NCBI RefSeq assembly: GCF_012396125.1
Contig: NZ_JAAXOX010000007.1
Coordinates: forward strand, 1 to 64,000
From: Cellulomonas denverensis
GTDB taxonomy: Bacteria; Actinomycetota; Actinomycetes; Actinomycetales; Cellulomonadaceae
Length of the DNA: 64,000 nt
Direction of reading: 5' to 3'
Position numbers and translations under genes: made by a program. Below, one piece after another: positions 24,701 to 30,537 of the stretch. Position 1 is the first letter of the stretch. Each line of letters begins with the position of its first letter. The notes beneath the pieces are model-generated. The model made no database searches and was not told the origin of the DNA. It saw nothing but the letters and a program-made list of their open reading frames with translations.

Positions 24701-25911
24701 ATGTCCGCCGAGTTGCCCGCGGACAGCACCGCCAGGGTGCCCAGATCGGAGAGCCGGTCGATCAGCAGGTTGTCCGGGTCGTCCGACGGCGTGGCCGAGG
24801 CGCCCAGCGACAGGTTGATCACGTCCAGGTGGTCGGAGAAGTCGCCGTCGCCGTCCGGGTCGGCCGCCCGGTCCAGCGCCAGGCCGGTCAGGTCGGTGGA
24901 CCCGCCGATGTCGCCGAACACCTTCAGCGCGTAGATCCCGGCCTCCGGCGCCGACCCCGGTCCGACCTGCCAGTCGGACAGGTCGGTCAGCCCGGCGTAG
25001 TCCCCGTCGAAGGTGGTGCCGTCGGCCTGCACGCCGTAGCCGGCCGCGGTGCCCGCGACGTGGGTGCCGTGCCCGGAGTTGTCCGAGGTGTACACGCTGT
25101 CGATCGGGTTCTCGTCCGGCGTGGGGGTCTGGGTGGCGCCCGGCAGCTCGGACTCCGGGTCCGCGTCGTACAGCGGCCCGGCGAAGTCGTAGCCGCCCAG
25201 GTACTTGTCCGGGTCGAACAGCCCGTCCGGCACCGGTGCGGTGCCGTCCTCGCCGTAGGCCTGGGCGTAGGCCTCCTCGGTGCCCGGGCCGCCGAAGTCG
25301 GCGTGGGTGTAGTCCAGGCCGGTGTCGATCACGCCGATCCGGATGCCCTCGCCGGTCTGCCCGGTGTCCTGCCAGACCTGCAGCGCGCGGGTGAAGGCGT
25401 CGGTGCTGGAGTTGTCCGCGGTCTTGGTGGTCACCCGGTAGACGGCCACCACCTGGTCGTCGGCGGCCAGGTCGCGCACCTGTGCGGCGTCGCCGGTGAC
25501 CAGGGTGCCGGACACCAGGTTGGCCAGGGTGGCGATCCGCTGCGGGGCGGCGGTGGCGGAGCGGGCGCCGGCCTGGGTCTGCGGCACCACCTGCTCGGCG
25601 ACCTGCTCGACCTCCGCGGTCGCCTGCTGCACATCCGCGGAGCTGCCGCCGGACTCGGCGACGTCCAGGCCGGACGGGGTGTCGAGCTGGACGAAGGCGG
25701 TCACCGGGCCGTCGGCCTGCGTCAGATCGGCGCTGACCTTGCCGGCGAGCGGGTCGAGCGGGTCGTCCGGCGCGACCGGGTCACCGGCCGCGGTGGCACC
25801 CGGTGGACTGGCGGGGGCGGTCCCGGCCGCCGTGCTCGTGGCGGCCGAGGTAACCGTGAGGGTGAGCAGCGCGAGGGCCGATACGGCGGCGCGCAGGGGT
25901 CGACGGGACAT
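21757..25911 (-). CDS. Large secreted S8 (subtilisin-like) serine protease
   Basis: 1384 residues. Sec signal peptide (1-29, MSRRPLRAAVSALALLTLTV), an inhibitor_I9-like propeptide to about 160, and a subtilisin domain with catalytic Asp196 (GVIDTGLDYTHADF), His281 (HGTHVAGT), oxyanion Asn400 (SAGNSA) and Ser619 (SGTSMSSPHVAG). A PA domain is inserted at about 440-575. A long Fn3-like/beta-rich region follows, then three bacterial Ig-like repeats (about 1090-1384). No sortase motif is seen, so it is probably released. Likely nutritional or surface proteolysis. A GGAG Shine-Dalgarno precedes the ATG. The opposite-strand open frame is a GC-bias shadow. Confidence 0.93.
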   Translation of the reverse strand: MSRRPLRAAVSALALLTLTVTSAATSTAAGTAPASPPGATAAGDPVAPDDPLDPLAGKVSADLTQADGPVTAFVQLDTPSGLDVAESGGSSADVQQATAEVEQVAEQVVPQTQAGARSATAAPQRIATLANLVSGTLVTGDAAQVRDLAADDQVVAVYRVTTKTADNSSTDAFTRALQVWQDTGQTGEGIRIGVIDTGLDYTHADFGGPGTEEAYAQAYGEDGTAPVPDGLFDPDKYLGGYDFAGPLYDADPESELPGATQTPTPDENPIDSVYTSDNSGHGTHVAGTAAGYGVQADGTTFDGDYAGLTDLSDWQVGPGSAPEAGIYALKVFGDIGGSTDLTGLALDRAADPDGDGDFSDHLDVINLSLGASATPSDDPDNLLIDRLSDLGTLAVLSAGNSADITDVGGSPGSAASGLTVANSVGSPQTYDGVEITAGATPGVYAAQNSISYTGGDVTAPVTYAGDGVDGCAPLDPAVAGTIVYLWWDDDDATRACGSAARWNNAQAAGAVGVLIGTENTVFSAGIAGNATLPGAQLTAASTDALLPSIQAGGVVAHLGPSLAATVQADEAGDALNPGSSRGAHGSLGIIKPDVAAPGTLIFSAASGTGAAAHSLSGTSMSSPHVAGIGALVRATHPEWTPAQVKAAIMNTATHDVWTGANQSGTAYGPQRVGSGRVDAVNAVADPVLAYGTDDPDQVSVTFGVVDVGAETVTASKTVTVQNTGSEAVSYDTSFVAATTTGGATITTSPATVQVPAGGQAEVTLTLTADPATLEREIDPTQATAQGGVPREYVASLSGRLVLTGGATGELRVPVQAAPRLVSELTAGDVSFPDAGATEAAITLSGRGIDSGGWTSLVAPLVLGAESDALPEDPDFVTSDSAIASGDLRWAGWASTAPQQAAAGGDPADGYLGIGIAVQGEWATLGQAVRPVVDWDVDQDGSPEFRTVVQKLSAATDVTVAATFDLATGDVLDLQAVNGYFGDVDTTVFDNSVLVAPVSIAALGLEPGNTPSVRVWTSSSYAADDSGQVDAVEPFTVDPFDPPYWFDSGVTDALWYPAADQSSVTVHRSASAGDGRLLVLHSHNADPDTRAQVVDVTVPAPTETRTTLAVSKHPKAGQDIRLTATVAPAGATGTVRFLEGDTELATAPVTEGRAQATIRLGGGKHTLVAEFVPDNGAYAGSASSPVTVDVAADGSTTTLALSKSSGRYGDEVSATVTVTGRTLVPAGTVELREGNTVLATGELVAGTGTTATATIALPRDLTSGSHKITAVYTGSADVASSSSAKATYRVSPVVPRVTLDTDSWTVGKDSTPTVTVTVSGPAGAPAAGGKVTILVGLRALPAVALTDGTAQVTLPAVSRTTTVTAIYTGDGGYTPSLTIGVLRVR

Positions 25912-25982
25912 CGTGCTCCGTTCTCCAGCGGAATCGAGCGGCCAGCCGTGATCGCAGTCACGATGGGTGCTGACTGTGCGTC

Positions 25983-26011
25983 AGAGTAGAGATGTCTGGG
26001 CGATTCGTCAC
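25983..26011 (-). promoter_or_regulatory. Promoter candidate for the S8 protease gene
   Basis: On the minus strand GTGACG (26011-26006), a 17-nt spacer, and TACTCT (25988-25983). It gives a leader of roughly 65 nt. The region 25912-26163 is less GC-rich than its surroundings, consistent with divergent promoters for this gene and the carboxypeptidase. Confidence 0.5.
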
Positions 26012-26150
26012 CGTTCTGGTGGAATTTGGATCACCAGGCGGACGGCATCCGCTACTCAACGGGCTGCGGAGCCGCGCAACTTCGGGCGTCGACACCACTC
26101 CTTCGCATCGTGGTGACACCTGGTCCCCACAATGCCGAGCCTGGTCTGCC

Positions 26151-26163
26151 TAACCTCGTCGGC
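26151..26163 (+). promoter_or_regulatory. -10 element of leaderless vanY-like gene
   Basis: TAACCT at 26151-26156 followed by 7 nt and GTG 26164. This supports the GTG over the TTG at 26026. Confidence 0.45.
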
Positions 26164-27531
26164 GTGGTCGACAACCTGCCCGGAACGCGGCGTTCGTCGC
26201 GCACCGGGTCGGACGAGTCGCCGGTGTGCGGCCCGGCCACGCCCTCCCCAGCGGTCCTGACCCGGCGCGACCTGCGCCTGGCGGGACCGTCCCTCCCTCA
26301 GCTCAACGAACAGCCGACCGTGGATCTGAACTCACCCTCCTCCCTGCCCTCCGCCGCCCCCCTCACCCGCCGTGCCCTGCGCGAGTCCGGCGACCTCACC
26401 CTCACCCGCTCCGAACGCCGCGAACGACGGCACCGCGATCACCCGTCCGGTGCCGGCCCTCGGGTCGGCGCGCGGGTCGCCAAGGGTGCGGTCGCGGTCG
26501 GACTGGCCTTCGGGGTCGGTGGCTTCACCGCTGCCGCCGAGCGCGGTGCCCAGGAGTCCCCGGAGGTGGTGGCCGAGCCCGTCACCCCGGTACTGACCCC
26601 GACCGCCCTCGCCGAGCGCCGGGACGCCGCCGGCCAGGCCTCCGCCGTCGCCGCCGAGGCGCAGCAGACCCGGAGTGCCGCCGAGGCCGCCGCGGTCTCC
26701 GCCGACAGCGTCGCCACCCTGGAGCGCGCGATCAACGAGCTGGGGATCATCCTCACCACCGCGCAGCAGACCCAGCCGGCGGTCACCCACCTCACCCCGG
26801 TCACCGAGACCGAGGACGTGCCGGTGGTGGTGCAGTCCTCCACCGCGGCCACCGAGGCGCTGACCACCGCACAGCCCGAGCCGTCCGGTTCGGCCTCCGA
26901 GGCCGCCGACGAGACCGAGACCGTCTCCGACCCGGCCGCCGCGCAGCTGCTGGACGCCACCGAGCGGGTGCGCACCCTGACCCAGCAGATCCAGGTGGTC
27001 ACCGAGATCGCCGACCAGGCCGCGGCCGAGGAGGCGGCCCGGGTCGCCGCCGAGGAGGCCGCCCGGCAGGAGGCGGAGGCGCTCGCCGCCGCCCAGGCGG
27101 AGGCCGAGCGCCGCGCCGCCCAGGCCGCCTCGCTGGACGCCTACGAGAACGGCCGGATCCCGTCCGAGGCGCTGTGCGGGCTGGACTTCACCTCCGGCCA
27201 GCTGCGCTGTGACGCCGCCGAGGCGCTGAACGCGCTGAACCAGGCCTACCGCGCAGAGTTCGGCACCGACATGATCGTGTCGGACACCTACCGCTCCTAC
27301 GCCGCGCAGGTTGCCTGCGTCGCGGCCAAGGGTGCGCTGTGCGCCACGCCGGGCACCTCGAACCACGGCAACGGCACCGCGGTGGACCTGGGCGGCAAGC
27401 TGTCCAGCTTCGGCACCACCCAGCACGGCTGGCTGCTGGAGCACGCGCAGGAGTACGGCTGGGACCTGCCGTCCTGGGCCCGGGCGAACGGGTCGAAGCC
27501 GGAGCCGTGGCACTGGGAGTTCACCGCCTGA
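26164..27531 (+). CDS. Membrane-anchored M15B D,D-carboxypeptidase (VanY/DacY type)
   Basis: 455 residues from GTG 26164. The cytoplasmic N terminus holds three LTRR/LTRS-type basic motifs (VLTRRDLRL, PLTRRALRES, TLTRSERRERR). A membrane helix follows near residue 105 (GAVAVGLAFGVGGF), then an Ala/Glu coiled coil, and finally the M15 zinc peptidase domain: SDTYRSYAAQ, zinc ligands His401 and Asp408 in SNHGNGTAVDL, and His450 in WHWEF. It trims the terminal D-Ala of peptidoglycan stem peptides outside the membrane. Four Cys in the catalytic domain may form disulfides. An in-frame TTG at 26026 gives a longer version, but the added stretch has promoter-like composition. Confidence 0.85.
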   Translation: MVDNLPGTRRSSRTGSDESPVCGPATPSPAVLTRRDLRLAGPSLPQLNEQPTVDLNSPSSLPSAAPLTRRALRESGDLTLTRSERRERRHRDHPSGAGPRVGARVAKGAVAVGLAFGVGGFTAAAERGAQESPEVVAEPVTPVLTPTALAERRDAAGQASAVAAEAQQTRSAAEAAAVSADSVATLERAINELGIILTTAQQTQPAVTHLTPVTETEDVPVVVQSSTAATEALTTAQPEPSGSASEAADETETVSDPAAAQLLDATERVRTLTQQIQVVTEIADQAAAEEAARVAAEEAARQEAEALAAAQAEAERRAAQAASLDAYENGRIPSEALCGLDFTSGQLRCDAAEALNALNQAYRAEFGTDMIVSDTYRSYAAQVACVAAKGALCATPGTSNHGNGTAVDLGGKLSSFGTTQHGWLLEHAQEYGWDLPSWARANGSKPEPWHWEFTA

Positions 27532-27561
27532 CCAGCGGGTGCGGTCCCGGGCGGGGCGACC

Positions 27562-27567
27562 TAGCGT
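27562..27567 (+). promoter_or_regulatory. -10 element before osmC
   Basis: TAGCGT at 27562-27567, the same hexamer as before feoA. It gives a leader of about 42 nt containing GAGGAG before the ATG. The -35 is not recognisable. Confidence 0.4.
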
Positions 27568-27615
27568 GAGTGCGGCGGCCGGTCGGCCGCCACCGTCCCA
27601 CCGTGAGGAGCACTC

Positions 27616-28056
27616 ATGCCCACCCGTACCGCCCGCACCGCCTGGAACGGCTCCCTGAACGAGGGGTCGGGCCAGGTCGAGCTGACCAGCTCCGGCGTCG
27701 GCACCTACGACGTCTCCTTCCCCAAGCGCGCCGCCGACGACGCCCAGGGCACCACCAGCCCCGAGGAGCTGATCGCCGCCGCGCACACCTCGTGCTACGC
27801 GATGCAGCTGTCCGCCCTGATCGGCGAGGCCGGCGGCACCCCGGTGGCACTGCACGTGAGCGCCGATGTCACCCTGGGCCCGGACTCCGCGGACGGCGGG
27901 TTCCGGATCAGCGGGATCGCCCTGACCGTGCGCGGTGAGGTCGACGGCCTGGACGAGGCGGGCTTCCTGCAGGCCGCGCAGGCCGCGAAGGCCACCTGCC
28001 CGGTGTCCAAGGCGCTCACCGGCACCGAGATCACCCTGGACGCCGCACTCGACTGA
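27616..28056 (+). CDS. OsmC/Ohr family peroxide-detoxifying protein
   Basis: 146 residues with the two redox cysteines of the family, Cys60 (AAHTSCYAM) and Cys128 (ATCPVSKAL), plus SPEELIAAAHTSC. It reduces organic hydroperoxides in the cytoplasm using thiol donors. The sequence is closer to OsmC than Ohr (N-terminal TRTARTAWNGSLNEGSG). Strong ribosome binding site GAGGAGCACTC before the ATG. Located next to iron uptake genes, plausible for oxidative-stress linkage but not proof. Confidence 0.9.
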   Translation: MPTRTARTAWNGSLNEGSGQVELTSSGVGTYDVSFPKRAADDAQGTTSPEELIAAAHTSCYAMQLSALIGEAGGTPVALHVSADVTLGPDSADGGFRISGIALTVRGEVDGLDEAGFLQAAQAAKATCPVSKALTGTEITLDAALD

Positions 28057-28080
28057 GCCGATCCCGGGACCTGGGTCCCA

Positions 28081-28116
28081 TGAGGAAAGGCTGTCCTCAG
28101 TTCTAGCGTCGGGGCC
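28081..28116 (+). promoter_or_regulatory. DtxR/IdeR-like iron box overlapping the feoA promoter
   Basis: TGAGGAAAGGCTGTCCTCA at 28081-28099 is an imperfect palindrome matching 13 of 19 positions of the DtxR/IdeR consensus. It covers the -35 and spacer of a promoter whose -10 TAGCGT lies at 28104-28109, 7 nt before the feoA ATG. Binding of an iron-loaded repressor would block the leaderless feoABC transcript. Confidence 0.65.
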
Positions 28117-28344
28117 ATGGACCTCGCGCAGCTCGCACCGATGACGGACGGGCGGGTCGTCGACGTCGGCCTGCCCGTCCCACAGCGGAGGCGGCTGGCC
28201 GAGCTCGGCCTGCGACCGGGTGCCGTGCTGCGGGTGACCCAGCGGGCGGCCTTCGGCGGCCGGGTGGTCGCCCTCGGCGCCGAGCGGTTCGCGGTGGACG
28301 CGGCCACCTGCGCCCGGGTCGAGGTCGGCCCGGTGACCGGGTGA
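28117..28344 (+). CDS. feoA: Ferrous iron transport protein FeoA
   Basis: 75 residues, an SH3-like FeoA domain (RRRLAELGLRPGAVLRVTQR, then FAVDAATCARVEV). It is a small cytoplasmic partner of FeoB. ATG 28117 has no Shine-Dalgarno but a -10 hexamer 7 nt upstream, so it is probably translated from a leaderless mRNA. The stop overlaps the feoB GTG (GTGA). Confidence 0.88.
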   Translation: MDLAQLAPMTDGRVVDVGLPVPQRRRLAELGLRPGAVLRVTQRAAFGGRVVALGAERFAVDAATCARVEVGPVTG

Positions 28345-30242
28345 GCTGCCACGAGCCCGCGCCCTCCCCGCGGGCTGGCGCCGGCCTCGCGCAGCAGCCG
28401 CTGGTCGCCCTGGTCGGCAGCCCGAATGTCGGCAAGTCCACCCTGTTCAACGCGCTCACCGGCGCCCGGCAGCGGGTGATGAACGCCCCGGGCACCACCG
28501 TCGAGTTGCAGACCGGCACCTGGCGACACGGCCGCGACCGGCTGCGCCTGCTCGACCTGCCCGGCACCTACTCGCTGCTCGCACGCTCCCCGGACGAGCA
28601 GGTCACCGCGGACGCGGTCGCCGGCACCGGCAGCCTCGGGGTGCCCGACCTGGTGCTGGTGCTGGTGGACGCCACCGCGCCGTCCCGCTCGCTCTACCTG
28701 CTCGGCCAGGTCGCCCGGACCGGTGCGCCGCTGTTGGCCGTGCTCACCATGAACGACGTGGCCCGCACCCGGGGCGTGGCCGTCGACCCCGGCGCACTGT
28801 CCGCCGTGCTCGGCATCCCGGTGCTGGCGACCGACCCCCGGGCCGGCACCGGGCTGGACGACCTCGGCGCCGCCGTCCAGCACGCGCTGGCCGAGGGCGT
28901 GCCGCCGGTGCGCGGCCTCGACCCCGGCGCCGACGACGAGCAGGTCTTCGACTGGGCGGACGCGACCGTCCGCGCGCTCGGCACCGACCGCACCCCCCGC
29001 CGGACCCGCAGCGACCGGGTGGACCGGGTGCTGCTCGACCCGCGGGCCGGGGTGCCGGTGTTCCTGGCCGTGATGTGGGCAATGTTCCAGCTCACCACCA
29101 CGGTCGTCGGCCCGCTGATCGACGCGGTGGACTCCGCGATCAACGGCACCCTGGCGGACTGGGTCTCCGGCTGGCTGCCCGGGCCGCCACTGGTGCACGC
29201 GCTGGTGATCGACGGCGTGCTGGTCGGGGTGGGCACGGTCCTGTCCTTCGCCCCGCTGATGGCGCTGGTGTTCCTGGCCTTCGCGCTGCTGGAGGACTCC
29301 GGCTACCTGGCCCGGGCGGCCTTCGTCGCCGACCGGGCGATGCGGGCGATCGGACTGGACGGCCGGGCGATGCTGCCGCTGGTGATCGGCTTCGGCTGCA
29401 ACCTGCCCGCGCTGTCCGCCGCCCGCACCCTGCCGCACGCCCGCAGCCGGCTGATGACCGGGCTGCTGATCCCGTACACCGCCTGCCCGGCCCGGCTGTG
29501 GGTGTTCATCCTGTTCGCCGGGGTGTTCTTCCCGGACCACGCCGGCACGGTGATCTTCGCGTTGTACTGCGCCTCGATCGCGCTGGTGGTGCTCGGGGGC
29601 CTGGTGCTGCGCCGGGTGCTGTTCCGCGACCTGGAGCGTGAGCCGCTGGTGCTCGCCCTGCCCGCCTACCAGCGGCCCCGGCCGACGGCGCTGCTGATCT
29701 CGGTCTGGACCCGGGTGCGCTCGTTCGTGATCAAGGCCGGCACGGTGATCGTCTCGACGCTGGTGGTGGTCAGCGTGCTGCAGGCGGTGCCGGTGACCGG
29801 GTCGCACCGGGTCGGCGAGGTGCCGGTCGAGGACAGCGCCTTCGGGGCGGTGGCGACCGCGATCGCGCCGGTGTTCGCCCCGGCCGGCTTCGACGACTGG
29901 CGGATGTCCGCGGCGCTGGTCACCGGCTTCGTCGCGAAGGAGGTGGTGGTCGGCTCGCTGGCGCAGTCGTACCACGTCGCCGAACCCGAGGACGCGGCCG
30001 AGGCCGGCGGTCTGGGCGAGCAGATCCACGCCACCCTGGAGCGGACCTCCGGCGGGCACGGATCGGCGGCGGCCCTGGCGTTCATGCTGTTCGTGCTGGC
30101 CTACACCCCCTGCCTGGCGACCGTCGGCGAACAGCGGCGGCTGTACGGCGGGCGCTGGACCGGCGGCGCGGTGCTGACCCAGCTCGCGGTGGCCTGGTTG
30201 CTCGCGGTGGCCGTGTTCCAGCTCGGCCGGGCGTTCTGGTGA
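28341..30242 (+). CDS. feoB: Ferrous iron transporter FeoB
   Basis: 633 residues. N-terminal G protein: G1 GSPNVGKST (26-34), G2-region GTT at 51-53, G3 DLPG (72-75), and G4 at 136-139 reading TMND where NxxD is usual. Then come the membrane domain with Gate motifs (GFGCNLPALSAARTL; PYTACPARLWVF) and a C-terminal gate (TGFVAKEVVVGSL; YTPCLATVG). It imports Fe(II) across the cytoplasmic membrane. Shorter than E. coli FeoB (773). GTG start inside the feoA stop. Confidence 0.93.
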   Translation: MSCHEPAPSPRAGAGLAQQPLVALVGSPNVGKSTLFNALTGARQRVMNAPGTTVELQTGTWRHGRDRLRLLDLPGTYSLLARSPDEQVTADAVAGTGSLGVPDLVLVLVDATAPSRSLYLLGQVARTGAPLLAVLTMNDVARTRGVAVDPGALSAVLGIPVLATDPRAGTGLDDLGAAVQHALAEGVPPVRGLDPGADDEQVFDWADATVRALGTDRTPRRTRSDRVDRVLLDPRAGVPVFLAVMWAMFQLTTTVVGPLIDAVDSAINGTLADWVSGWLPGPPLVHALVIDGVLVGVGTVLSFAPLMALVFLAFALLEDSGYLARAAFVADRAMRAIGLDGRAMLPLVIGFGCNLPALSAARTLPHARSRLMTGLLIPYTACPARLWVFILFAGVFFPDHAGTVIFALYCASIALVVLGGLVLRRVLFRDLEREPLVLALPAYQRPRPTALLISVWTRVRSFVIKAGTVIVSTLVVVSVLQAVPVTGSHRVGEVPVEDSAFGAVATAIAPVFAPAGFDDWRMSAALVTGFVAKEVVVGSLAQSYHVAEPEDAAEAGGLGEQIHATLERTSGGHGSAAALAFMLFVLAYTPCLATVGEQRRLYGGRWTGGAVLTQLAVAWLLAVAVFQLGRAFW

Positions 30243-30249
30243 GCGCGCG

Positions 30250-30474
30250 ATGAGCCTGCTGCACGCGGTGCTGGACGAGTCCCGCCGGGGGCTGCGGCCG
30301 GAGGCGATCGCACTCCGGCTGGGCGTGGACCGGGAGCTGGTGGCGGCGGCGCTGGACCACTGGGTGCGGGTGGGGGAGGCGACCACGGTCACCGCACTCG
30401 GCCTCGGCTGCGCCGGCTGTGCCCCGGTGGCCGGCTGCGCGAGCTGCCCGGTGCTGCAGTCCCGGCCGCACTGA
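30250..30474 (+). CDS. feoC: FeoC-like small protein with cysteine cluster
   Basis: 74 residues: a short winged-helix-like N terminus (GLRPEAIALRLGVDRELVAAAL) and a C-terminal cluster Cys54-x2-Cys57-x5-Cys63-x2-Cys66. FeoC proteins pair such a fold with cysteines thought to hold an Fe-S cluster or sense iron/oxygen. It starts 7 nt after feoB and is the third gene of the unit. Called from position plus architecture; similarity to enterobacterial FeoC is low. Confidence 0.65.
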   Translation: MSLLHAVLDESRRGLRPEAIALRLGVDRELVAAALDHWVRVGEATTVTALGLGCAGCAPVAGCASCPVLQSRPH

Positions 30475-30524
30475 TCCGCCGACCGGCAGGTGGACCGTCC
30501 CACCCACGGGCACCGGCGGGGTGG

Positions 30525-30537
30525 AACACTGGCCGCC
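30525..30537 (+). promoter_or_regulatory. -10 element of leaderless oxidoreductase gene
   Basis: AACACT at 30525-30530 followed by 7 nt and GTG 30538. Keeps the A at position 2 and T at position 6 of the actinobacterial -10. Confidence 0.35.

Noticed and set aside
22117..25989. 1290-codon open frame on the + strand opposite the S8 protease
   Set aside because: It mirrors the third-codon GC bias of the minus-strand gene; the product is Gly/Arg/Val-rich with no domain, while the minus-strand protein has an intact catalytic triad and signal peptide.
26026..26163. Upstream TTG start for the D,D-carboxypeptidase
   Set aside because: Lower GC, no ribosome binding site, and a -10-like TAACCT 7 nt before GTG 26164 favours the shorter protein.
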